From Betaproteobacteria bacterium (GTDB taxonomy: Bacteria; Pseudomonadota; Gammaproteobacteria; Burkholderiales; Casimicrobiaceae), in NCBI GenBank assembly GCA_016192065.1, contig JACPUX010000077.1, positions 1-64,000 on the forward strand: 64,000 nucleotides of DNA, read 5' to 3'. Every line of letters begins with the position of its first letter. The first letter of the stretch is position 1. Both the position numbers and the translations under genes were made by a program. The notes under the pieces are model-generated. The model searched no databases, had not been told where the DNA came from, and saw nothing but the letters and a program-made list of their open reading frames with translations. Shown here in pieces: positions 54,916-62,499 of the stretch.

Positions 54916-54929
54916 ATACGAGCTTGGTG

Positions 54930-54996
54930 CGGCCTGTTTCGGCGAAGGCTAACCTGAGCGCAGCGAAGGTTAAGCCGCGCAGCGGCGACCGAAGCC
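54930..54996 (+). repeat. 67-bp repeat after argF (shared with sucD)
   Basis: Matches the repeat after sucD at 46805-46872, in the sense of its gene. It begins CGGCC and ends CCGAAGCC, and is followed directly by the AAAAC that opens the second tail. Internal hairpins GGCTAAC/GTTAAGCC and CCGC/GCGG suggest a structured RNA or protein-binding site. Confidence 0.88.
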
Positions 54997-55061
54997 AAAA
55001 CAGGCTGCACGCGCAGAAGGCTTTGCTCGAGTACTTGGTTTGTGGACGGGTAGAGAGTTGA
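54997..55061 (+). pseudogene. Second copy of the argF 3' end (tail fragment)
   Basis: Read in the argF frame it encodes NRLHAQKALLEYLVCGRVES and a TGA stop, against NRLHAQKALLEYLVCGKVES in argF. Of six differing codons five are synonymous and one is Lys to Arg. The 12 bases after the stop also match. It has no start or ribosome site and cannot be expressed alone. Confidence 0.92.
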
Positions 55062-55117
55062 ATACGGGCTTGGTACCGCCGATTTCGGCCAAGGCTAAGT
55101 GAAGCGCAACGCAGTAG

Positions 55118-55233
55118 GGTGGATTAAGCGTACTTGTCGCGCGAATCCACCAGGGTTGGAACGCCCACACCCGCCTGGCCGTGGCCGAACGCGTGCGGAT
55201 TGGTGGATTCGGCCCTGCGGGCCTCAATCCACC
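55118..55233. repeat. GGTGGATT/AATCCACC intergenic repeat block
   Basis: Two inverted pairs of GGTGGATT and AATCCACC occur (55118/55144 and 55202/55226). The first is preceded by GTAG and the second encloses a GC-rich stem (GGCCC-TGC-GGGCC). This is the dispersed GTAGGGTGGATT-type repeat known from many proteobacteria. It fills most of the gap between the argF duplication and the VOC gene. Confidence 0.75.
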
Positions 55234-55344
55234 CGACAGGTCGCCGCCCACTCCATGGCAGAAAGTAAGGCAGCAAAGGTGGGCATAGGGCGCGCGACAG
55301 CTTGAAACAGTCCAATCAAAGGCAGCAAGGAACGCAAAACAGCC

Positions 55345-55731
55345 ATGATCGACCACCTCGGCATCACCGTCAGCAAAGTCAGCCAGGCCACCGCGTTTTT
55401 TTCGCAGGCGCTGGCGCCGCTGGGTTATAGCCTGATCATCGAATTCACCGGCGAACAAGCAGGCGGCTTCATTGGCGCTGGTTTCGGCGTCGCGCCCAAG
55501 CCCGATTTCTGGATCTCCCAAGGCACGCCCGAAGTCCCGCCGGTGCATGTCGCTTTCCGCGCCGCTAAACGAACCGAGGTCGACGCCTTCTACGCCGCGG
55601 CGCTGGCCGCGGGCGGCCGAGACAATGGCCGGCCGGGCTTGCGGCCCCATTACCATCCCAGCTATTACGGCGCCTTCGTGCTCGATGCCGACGGCAACAA
55701 TATCGAGGCGGTGTGTCATGCGCCGGAATGA
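55345..55731 (+). CDS. VOC superfamily (glyoxalase-like) protein
   Basis: A 128-residue metal-dependent fold of two beta-alpha-beta-beta-beta modules. MIDHLGITVSKVSQATAFF gives the first metal His4, and YYGAFVLDADGNNIEAVCH is the typical C-terminal module with the metal Glu. Members act as glyoxalases, dioxygenases or resistance proteins; the substrate is unknown. It lies 48 bp before argG, so it may share its transcript. Confidence 0.88.
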   Translation: MIDHLGITVSKVSQATAFFSQALAPLGYSLIIEFTGEQAGGFIGAGFGVAPKPDFWISQGTPEVPPVHVAFRAAKRTEVDAFYAAALAAGGRDNGRPGLRPHYHPSYYGAFVLDADGNNIEAVCHAPE

Positions 55732-55779
55732 GGCGCTGCCAGCAATTCTTTTATCCCAGGCAACAGTGAGCAAATCGTC

Positions 55780-57012
55780 ATGAGTGAAGTCAAGCGCGTA
55801 GTGCTCGCCTATTCGGGCGGGCTGGATACTTCGGTGATTCTGAAATGGCTGCAGGAAGAGTATCACTGTGAAGTAGTCACCTTCACCGCCGACTTGGGCC
55901 AAGGCGAAGAACTCGAACCTGCGCGCCGCAAGGCCTTGCAGTTCGGCATCAAGTCCGAGCACATTTTCATCGAGGATCTGCGCGAGGAGTTCGTGCGCGA
56001 TTTCGTTTTTCCGATGTTTCGCGCCAATACCATTTACGAAGGTGAGTACCTGCTCGGAACGTCGATCGCCCGCCCGCTGATTGCCAAGCGGTTGGTAGAA
56101 ATCACCAATAACGTCGGTGCCGACGCAATTTCCCATGGTGCCACCGGCAAGGGCAATGACCAGGTGCGCTTCGAGTTGGGTGCTTACGCGCTTAAGCCAG
56201 GCATCAGAATCATCGCCCCGTGGCGCGAGTGGAATCTGCTCTCGCGCGAAAAGCTCATGGCCTACGCCGAGCGGCACGGCATCCCCGTGGACATGAAGCA
56301 TAAACAAGGCGGCTCGCCCTACTCCATGGACGCGAACCTCCTACATATCTCCTTCGAAGGCCGGCACCTGGAAGACCCTGCCGCCGAGGCCGAAGAGAGC
56401 ATGTGGCGCTGGACCGTTTCGCCCGAGGCGGCACCCGACACCGCGGAATACCTGGAACTCCAGTTCGAACATGGCGATCTCGTTGCCATCAACGGCCAGG
56501 TGATGCGCGCGCACGAGCTGCTGGCGGAACTCAATCGCCTGGGTGGCAAACACGGCATCGGCCGCCTCGATCTGGTGGAGAACCGCTATGTGGGCATGAA
56601 GTCACGCGGCTGCTACGAGACCCCGGGCGGGACCATTTTGCTCCGTGCTCACCGCGCCATCGAATCGATCACCCTGGACCGCGAAGTCGCCCACCTGAAG
56701 GACGACCTCATGCCGCGCTATGCCAGCCTCATATACAACGGCTATTGGTGGAGCCCGGAGCGGCACGCCTTGCAAACGCTGATCGACCACACCCAGGCCA
56801 GCGTGAACGGCTGGGTGCGTCTGAAACTCTATAAGGGCAACGTCATCGTCACTGGACGCGATTCGAAAACGGATTCGCTTTTCGACCCCACCATCGCAAC
56901 CTTCGAGGATGATGCCGGCGCGTACGACCAAAAAGACGCGGGTGGCTTCATCAAGCTGAACGCGCTGCGCATGCGTATCGCGGCGAACCTCGCCAAGCGC
57001 CGCCGTCCCTGA
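55780..57012 (+). CDS. argG: Argininosuccinate synthase
   Basis: A 410-residue ATP-dependent ligase that joins citrulline and aspartate. The ATP loop is [12 protein letters not shown] near the N-terminus; [14 protein letters not shown] and [16 protein letters not shown] are family signatures. With argF it provides two successive arginine steps within 3 kb. It is convergent with the TonB receptor gene. Confidence 0.98.
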   Translation: MSEVKRVVLAYSGGLDTSVILKWLQEEYHCEVVTFTADLGQGEELEPARRKALQFGIKSEHIFIEDLREEFVRDFVFPMFRANTIYEGEYLLGTSIARPLIAKRLVEITNNVGADAISHGATGKGNDQVRFELGAYALKPGIRIIAPWREWNLLSREKLMAYAERHGIPVDMKHKQGGSPYSMDANLLHISFEGRHLEDPAAEAEESMWRWTVSPEAAPDTAEYLELQFEHGDLVAINGQVMRAHELLAELNRLGGKHGIGRLDLVENRYVGMKSRGCYETPGGTILLRAHRAIESITLDREVAHLKDDLMPRYASLIYNGYWWSPERHALQTLIDHTQASVNGWVRLKLYKGNVIVTGRDSKTDSLFDPTIATFEDDAGAYDQKDAGGFIKLNALRMRIAANLAKRRRP

Positions 57013-57056
57013 ATCGCGCGCGCCCACCCGCATTGGCGCACCCCGCCGAGCGCAAC

Positions 57057-57089
57057 AAAAGAAACGCCCCCGGTGATCAACCGAGGGCG
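57057..57089 (-). terminator. Terminator between argG and the TonB receptor gene
   Basis: CGCCCCCGG and CCGAGGGCG form a nine-pair stem with one mismatch. Read on the minus strand it is followed by TTTCTTTTG, so it ends the receptor transcript. In the argG direction no U-tract follows. Confidence 0.75.
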
Positions 57090-57149
57090 CTAGGGATTTA
57101 CCCCGCTTGAACATCACCTGGAGCACCAAGGCGCTCCAGGTTGCGGTTC

Positions 57150-59870
57150 TTATTTGAGCTTGTATTCGAAGTCGACGCGATACTGCCGGCCACGCACATC
57201 ATAGATGCTGAAGTCGTACAGGAAGGTGCTGCTAAAGCCCGGATCGAAGGGCGGCTTCTCGTTGGTGGCATTGAGCACGGAGGCCGTGACCTTCAGGTTC
57301 TTGTTGAACTGGTAGCGGCCATAGAGACTGTAGGTCTTATAGGCCGGAATGCGCTCGCCATAAACCCCGTTCTGGAACTGCGGATCCTGCTCGGTGAAGT
57401 AGGAGCCCGGCAGCAACGTTTGGTAGTAGCCATGAATGTAGTTCATGGACAGGGTCGCGCTGAAGGGCTGCTTGTCCCAGTCCAGCGCCAGATTGCCCCG
57501 CACGCGCGGCATGGTGTTGGTGCCGAAGTTGCTACCCACCGTTTCGACACCGTTTTCCTTGAAGGAGGCGATGTACACCACACTGGTGCGCGCGGTGAAC
57601 TTGCCAAAACCGGTGCCGAAACTGTACTTGGCGTCGAAATCGAAACCGTTGGTCTTGGTCTCGTTCAGGTTGGTGTAGCCTGACAGCACGGTGACGATGG
57701 CGTTGGTCGAGGGGTCACGGATGACGTTCGGTCCGCCCGCGTTCACGATGCTTTGGAAGCTTGGCGCCGCAACGATGTTCTTCCACTTGATGGCATAGAC
57801 GTTGACGCCGACGTTGAAGTCCTTGTTGGGCTCGAAGACCAGGCCAAAGGTCGCGCTTTCCGACTTCTCCGGTTCAAGGTTCGGGTTACCCGCGAAGACC
57901 CCCGAGATCTGGGTGACTTGGTTGTTCAGCGGATCGGTCACCGAGGTGAAGAAGGTGGCTACCGAGGGCGAGATCTCCGGCAAGGTCGGGGCACGGAAAC
58001 CCTTGCCCCAGTTGGCGCGCATCAGCAGACTGCCCATGGGCTTGAACTTCAGGCCGACTTTCGGGGTGGTCGAGCTGCCGTAGTCGCTGTAATGGTCGTA
58101 GCGCGCCGCCACACTGCCCTCGAGCATAGAGGTGATGGGCAGCGACAGCTCACCATAGGCGGCGTAGGAGTCGCGCTTGCCATCGGTCGCGGTAATCCCC
58201 TGACCCAGAATGCCGCCGACGCGGGCGATTTCAGCGGGACTGTCTTTCAGCTTCTCGTTGCGGAACTCCCCGCCCAGGGCCAGACCGATCGGGCCGCCGG
58301 GAAGCTTGCCTAATTCGGTGTTGGTCTTGGTATCGAGGAAGGTCATCTCGGAAGTGGACTGCCGCGGGAAGTCCGCGCGCATTGCGTCACGCGCGGCGGC
58401 GCTGTTGGTGGTCCAGCGATCGAGGTTGTAGGCGCCCCCGGCCGAAAGCGGCACGGGCGGCTGGGGCGTCGTGGAAACCCCGAACAGCGAACTCACCCCG
58501 GCGATAGAAAGCCGGTTGAAGTTGAAGGACTCCACTTCGTTCTTGGCGTAGCCGACCGCACTGTCGAAATCCCAGCTTCCGAAGCTGTAATTCAGGCCAC
58601 CCAGCAGCCGCAGCGTGTCAGAGTTAATTTCCGTGTCCCGCGTGCCCATGTCGTTCAACACACCCACATAGCGCGCATTGCTTGAGAACGGGTTGCCCGA
58701 GGCCCCCGGCGCGAAGGTGATGTTGTACGTGAACGGGCGCAAACCCGCTGCGGTCTGGGTCAGGCCGGTGGTGCCGGCGAAAAAGGGCGCCTGGAATTTC
58801 TGGAAGGACTTGTTCTCGCTGTAACCGAGTTCGGCATAGCCGGTGATGGCCGAGGTGAAATTGAAAGTTGCCCGACTCAGGAAGCCGATGCGCTCGGTTT
58901 TGGGCATTGCGGTAAACTGGCCGTTGAAGTCCTTGGCACAAAAGGTGTTGGTCGCGTTATTCCACGCGGCATTGCCGAGCGGCGCGGCGATCAAGCCGGC
59001 GGCAACCGCTTGTGGACCGGTGAGAACCATGCCGTCACAATCGCTGTTGGCGCGGAAATTGGTCGAAAGCCCTCCCGTGGAGGTGAGCTGACGCCAGGTT
59101 CCCGCCCCGGTGAGGGACTGGTAATTGCGACCACCAGCGTAACCACGCATGTCACGCGTCTTGCCGTACTCGGTGTCGGACAACATCATCAAGTCGCGCT
59201 TGTAGTAATCGAGCGAGGCAAAGACGTTAAAGCGGTCTTTGCCCAGGTCGCCCATGCCGGCGACGACGTTGAAGCGATAGTCGTTCTTGCCTTCCGAGGT
59301 GCCCATGCCGCCGCCCACCTGGGCACCGACATAGTCCTTGCGCAGAATGACGTTTACCACCCCGGCGATGGCGTCCGAGCCGTACACGGCGGAGGCCCCG
59401 TCCTTCAGCACTTCAATCCGCTCAACCGCGCTGCTGGGGATGCTGTTGAGGTCAACGAAGGTGTCCTGCAGGTTCTGGGCAAAGCCATAGCCTGCGGTGC
59501 GGCGGCCGTTGATCAGCACCAAGGTGGACTTCTGCCCCAGGCCACGCAGCGAAATCCCGGCGGCTCCAGGGGCAAAGCTGTTGGTGAAACTCTCGCCGAA
59601 GCTGCCGCCGCTATTGGCGGGAATGTTGCGCAGCACTTCAGCGACGGTCGCCAGGCCGGTGCGCTCGATCTGGTCGCGGGTGATGATTTCCACAGGCGCG
59701 ACGGTTTCGGTATCGACCCGCTTGATGTTCGATCCGGTCACCTCGATCTTCTCGATTTTTTGCGGCTGGCTCTGCGCCACCGCCGAGCCCGACGCCACCA
59801 GCGCGATTGCCACGCCCAGGCCCAAGGCTGACTGGACTGCAAGGACCAGTTGTTTTGGTTGCAATTTCAT
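57150..59870 (-). CDS. TonB-dependent outer-membrane receptor
   Basis: A 906-residue precursor with a long signal peptide ending at SAVAQSQPQ. The TonB box region (KIEKIEVTGSNIKR) is followed by the plug domain (about 60-180: VEIITRDQIERTGLATVAEV, SLRGLGQKSTLVLINGRRTA, GASAVYGSDAIAGVVNVILR) and a 22-strand barrel ending in YRVDFEYKLK with aromatic/charged final residues. It resembles receptors of the large oar/cirA-like class used for peptides, sugars or siderophores. The divergent-type spacing to the S9 gene and matching orientation suggest both serve peptide uptake. The substrate is inferred. Confidence 0.94.
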   Translation of the reverse strand: MKLQPKQLVLAVQSALGLGVAIALVASGSAVAQSQPQKIEKIEVTGSNIKRVDTETVAPVEIITRDQIERTGLATVAEVLRNIPANSGGSFGESFTNSFAPGAAGISLRGLGQKSTLVLINGRRTAGYGFAQNLQDTFVDLNSIPSSAVERIEVLKDGASAVYGSDAIAGVVNVILRKDYVGAQVGGGMGTSEGKNDYRFNVVAGMGDLGKDRFNVFASLDYYKRDLMMLSDTEYGKTRDMRGYAGGRNYQSLTGAGTWRQLTSTGGLSTNFRANSDCDGMVLTGPQAVAAGLIAAPLGNAAWNNATNTFCAKDFNGQFTAMPKTERIGFLSRATFNFTSAITGYAELGYSENKSFQKFQAPFFAGTTGLTQTAAGLRPFTYNITFAPGASGNPFSSNARYVGVLNDMGTRDTEINSDTLRLLGGLNYSFGSWDFDSAVGYAKNEVESFNFNRLSIAGVSSLFGVSTTPQPPVPLSAGGAYNLDRWTTNSAAARDAMRADFPRQSTSEMTFLDTKTNTELGKLPGGPIGLALGGEFRNEKLKDSPAEIARVGGILGQGITATDGKRDSYAAYGELSLPITSMLEGSVAARYDHYSDYGSSTTPKVGLKFKPMGSLLMRANWGKGFRAPTLPEISPSVATFFTSVTDPLNNQVTQISGVFAGNPNLEPEKSESATFGLVFEPNKDFNVGVNVYAIKWKNIVAAPSFQSIVNAGGPNVIRDPSTNAIVTVLSGYTNLNETKTNGFDFDAKYSFGTGFGKFTARTSVVYIASFKENGVETVGSNFGTNTMPRVRGNLALDWDKQPFSATLSMNYIHGYYQTLLPGSYFTEQDPQFQNGVYGERIPAYKTYSLYGRYQFNKNLKVTASVLNATNEKPPFDPGFSSTFLYDFSIYDVRGRQYRVDFEYKLK

Positions 59871-60319
59871 GGTTGGAGACCCCTTCAGTTTTTGAAATAA
59901 TTTGGGCCCCTTCCGGGGCCTGTGTGCCTAAGATACGCTATGGCATGGTTTTTTTGCAACGATTTGAATTCTTGAGCATGCCCGACCAGCGAACTAATGT
60001 TTTGATTTTATTGTTATTTTGCAGACATCCAAGAAGGTCGCCCAGAAATCTGTGTTGCAAAAAAAAGACAAACACGCGGGCTGCGCGCAATACTTGGCCG
60101 ACGAGGTCGAAGACCGTCTTCTAGTTGGCGATCGGACCCAGATACCTCTCCTGGACCGAGCTACCTCCAGGCGCGCCCCAGCCTTCGGCCGTGGGTACCA
60201 GCGGCACCAAGGCGGCCGCCTGCACGGGGCACAGCGCTAGGCGCTGCACATCGCCCTTCAGACGGGGCGGAAGAGCGGTCTTCGGTGGTTTCCCCGTTCG
60301 CGACTACTCTTGGCGCTCC
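59871..60319. other. AT-rich leader and promoter region of the TonB receptor gene
   Basis: About 450 bp. The left 200 bp is much more AT-rich than the window average, with T and A runs. On the minus strand TTGCAA (59954-59959) and TATCTT (59930-59935), 18 bp apart, may be the receptor promoter. The right half is GC-rich with a CAGCGC-TAG-GCGCTG hairpin at 60232-60246 and no gene. Confidence 0.5.
59905..59920 (-). promoter_or_regulatory. GC hairpin in the 5' leader of the TonB receptor gene
   Basis: GGCCCC, a GGAA tetraloop (minus strand) and GGGGCC form a compact stem in the presumed untranslated leader about 35 nt before the start codon. It may stabilise the mRNA or take part in post-transcriptional control. 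Confidence 0.45.
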
Positions 60320-62344
60320 CTAGGGCTTCGCGCCAGCACCAAGGTGCTCATTCAGGAACTTGAGCATGTGGGTGTACATGTCGACGCGGTTTTCGATCTT
60401 GGCGAAACCGTGCCCTTCTTCGGGTTTGGCCATCCATTCGGTCTTCTTGCCCGCTTTTTCGAGCGCGGCCTTCATTTTTTCACCTTGCTCCAGGGGCACG
60501 CGGCGGTCGGCCTCGCCGAAGATGAGCAAGGTCGGTGCTTTGATCCGGTCGGCGTGGTAGGCGGGTGAAACCGCGCGCAGCTCGGCCACCTCTTTCCTGG
60601 GGTCCCCCACCATCCGTGCCCAGAAATAGGAGCCCTCTTCGCTATCCACCGTATCGCCTTGGGTGGAGGTCAATTGGAGGGGGAGGTCGGTGACCGCTAG
60701 CGCGGCGATGCCGCACCTGTACTTATCTGGAGTCTTGACGAGCCCCCAGAGCGTGGCATAGCCCCCGTAACTCGCGCCATAGAGGCAGACTTTGTCGGGA
60801 TTGACCAAGCCCTCTTTGACCAGATGCTCCACGCCATCCTCGAGGTCCTCCTGCATTGCCTTGCCGATCTGGCGGATGCCCGAGGTGAAGAGCCTGTGAC
60901 CAAAACCTGGGGTCATGCGGAAGTTGGTCAACAAGACTGCGAAACCCTGTTGGGCGAGGAATTGCGATTCGATCGGGCCCCACGGCTGCAAACCCCAGGA
61001 ATCGGCGCGCACATGCGGGCCGCCATGAATGTTGACAACCAGCGGGAGCTTCTTGCCTTCGCTACCCTTGGGGAGGAACAGGTAGGCGGGAATATCCAAG
61101 CCGTCCCGCGCCTTGAAACTCAGAGGCTGCATCGCGACAAGGTCGGCCTCCTTGAGCCAGGGGCGCATGGCCACGACTTCCTCGATTTGCTTAGCGGCGG
61201 CGTCGAACAGATACCAGGTGCCCGAATGCCGGTCGGAATAGGAATAGACCACCATGCGGTTGCTGCCCTCGAACGGGGGCCGGAAGGCATTGACTCTGCC
61301 CGGCAAGGAAGCGTCGAGGCTGGCAGCGGCCTTGGCCCATGGTTCATCAAGCCACTTGACGCCCGGCTTCATGGCGTCAAAACGCACGCCGACGAGCTTG
61401 CGGGTTTTCGGGTCGTAGAGTAGGGCTGACGCGTCAGGCATGACACCGTTGGCCATCGCGACATCAACCTCCGGGTGTTCAAAAACCAGGTCTTTCAGGC
61501 TCTTCTTCTCCGGATCGTAGGTATAGAGGGCATACTTGTCCCGGCCCAGGTTCGAAAGCACGTAGAAAGTCCCGTCATAGCCGAAGTCGAGCGGAAGAAT
61601 GTTCTTTTCGAACAAGTCGTACTGCGCGAGCTCCACCCACTTGGCGTCGGCATTCGGGCGCCACCACATGGTCTCGCGCAATTTGTCGTCCAAAGACACC
61701 GCCGCCCGGGGCGCGCCGTCCTTGTCCACCACCCACTGCTCCACGCGCCCGGGGTTTTCCCAGGTGAGCAGGGTCTTGCGGCCGGTTTTGGTATTGAGTC
61801 GATAGATATCGGGGTTCTTAGCATTGCGGTCGTTGGCGAGCGCGATGATCTCGTCGGAGGGCTCCCGGGTACGAGAAAGAAAGAAGCTGAGCCGCAGCAC
61901 CACCTGTCCCGACTTGCCCATGGCCTCGGCGGTGGGCACCAGTACCCGCGCATTCTTGCCGTCGCGGTCGACCGCGAACAAGCCGCCCACGTATTTCTTC
62001 TCCGAGCCGGAGGGTTCGTTGATGTTACCAAGACTGAAGACCAGGCGATCGTTGTTCACCCAGTCGAAATTGACGACGTCCGAGTCTTTGTAATTGGTCA
62101 GGCGTACTCCCTTGCGTTCCTTGAGGGCGATCACCACGAGATTCATGCGACCATCACTGGGGGCGGTCGCGGCCAGATGGGTCCCATCGGGCGACAGCTT
62201 GACACCGTAGTACTGCGGATTCTTGAAGAAATCTTCGACGCTGTTGGGCGCAGCGCTGGCGCCACCAGAAAGCTGCATGAAGATCAACGGCAGGACGAGA
62301 GCGGTCCAGCGCCCAAAATTTGCTATGCAATCTGGCAAACGCAT
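60320..62344 (-). CDS. Secreted S9 family peptidase (acylaminoacyl-peptidase type)
   Basis: A 674-residue precursor with a signal peptide (residues about 10-32, cleavage near SGGASAAP). Residues 45-400 form a beta-propeller with repeats such as GVKLSPDGTHLA. The C-terminal alpha/beta-hydrolase domain holds the catalytic triad: S525 in GASYGGYA, D613 in FGEADRRVP and H645 in EEGHGF. S9C peptidases remove short acylated or free peptides from chain ends. It sits between two TonB receptor genes on the same strand, which suggests degradation of peptides imported across the outer membrane. Confidence 0.95.
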   Translation of the reverse strand: MRLPDCIANFGRWTALVLPLIFMQLSGGASAAPNSVEDFFKNPQYYGVKLSPDGTHLAATAPSDGRMNLVVIALKERKGVRLTNYKDSDVVNFDWVNNDRLVFSLGNINEPSGSEKKYVGGLFAVDRDGKNARVLVPTAEAMGKSGQVVLRLSFFLSRTREPSDEIIALANDRNAKNPDIYRLNTKTGRKTLLTWENPGRVEQWVVDKDGAPRAAVSLDDKLRETMWWRPNADAKWVELAQYDLFEKNILPLDFGYDGTFYVLSNLGRDKYALYTYDPEKKSLKDLVFEHPEVDVAMANGVMPDASALLYDPKTRKLVGVRFDAMKPGVKWLDEPWAKAAASLDASLPGRVNAFRPPFEGSNRMVVYSYSDRHSGTWYLFDAAAKQIEEVVAMRPWLKEADLVAMQPLSFKARDGLDIPAYLFLPKGSEGKKLPLVVNIHGGPHVRADSWGLQPWGPIESQFLAQQGFAVLLTNFRMTPGFGHRLFTSGIRQIGKAMQEDLEDGVEHLVKEGLVNPDKVCLYGASYGGYATLWGLVKTPDKYRCGIAALAVTDLPLQLTSTQGDTVDSEEGSYFWARMVGDPRKEVAELRAVSPAYHADRIKAPTLLIFGEADRRVPLEQGEKMKAALEKAGKKTEWMAKPEEGHGFAKIENRVDMYTHMLKFLNEHLGAGAKP

Positions 62345-62439
62345 TCATTCCTCCTTGAGCGGCTTCTAGTTCGCGGTTCTATCCCGACGCGACATGGAAC
62401 AAGTATAACCAGCCATTAGACTCATTGCAATGGCGCACC

Positions 62440-62474
62440 AAAAGAAAAGGGAGCCGGGTGGTCACCCGGCTCCC
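62440..62474 (-). terminator. Rho-independent terminator of the second TonB receptor gene
   Basis: A perfect 12-bp stem GGGAGCCGGGTG/CACCCGGCTCCC with a two-base loop is followed on the minus strand by TTTTCTTTT, 25 bp beyond the receptor stop. Confidence 0.95.
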
Positions 62475-62499
62475 AAATCTTGAAGCTGCTTACTAAGAC

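Larger units (their letters stand above)
54851..55113 (+). repeat. Tandem duplication: argF tail plus repeat, 146-bp period
   Basis: Unit 1 is the argF end (54851-54915), 14 bp of spacer and the 67-bp repeat (54930-54996). Unit 2 starts at 54997 with the same AAAACAGGCTGCACGCGCAG, continues through a second tail and stop (55061), and ends in a degenerate version of the repeat (about 55082-55113). Confidence 0.9.

Noticed and set aside
60125..60568. 147-codon plus-strand frame overlapping the S9 peptidase end
   Set aside because: Antisense to the conserved C-terminus of the peptidase and without coding signals.
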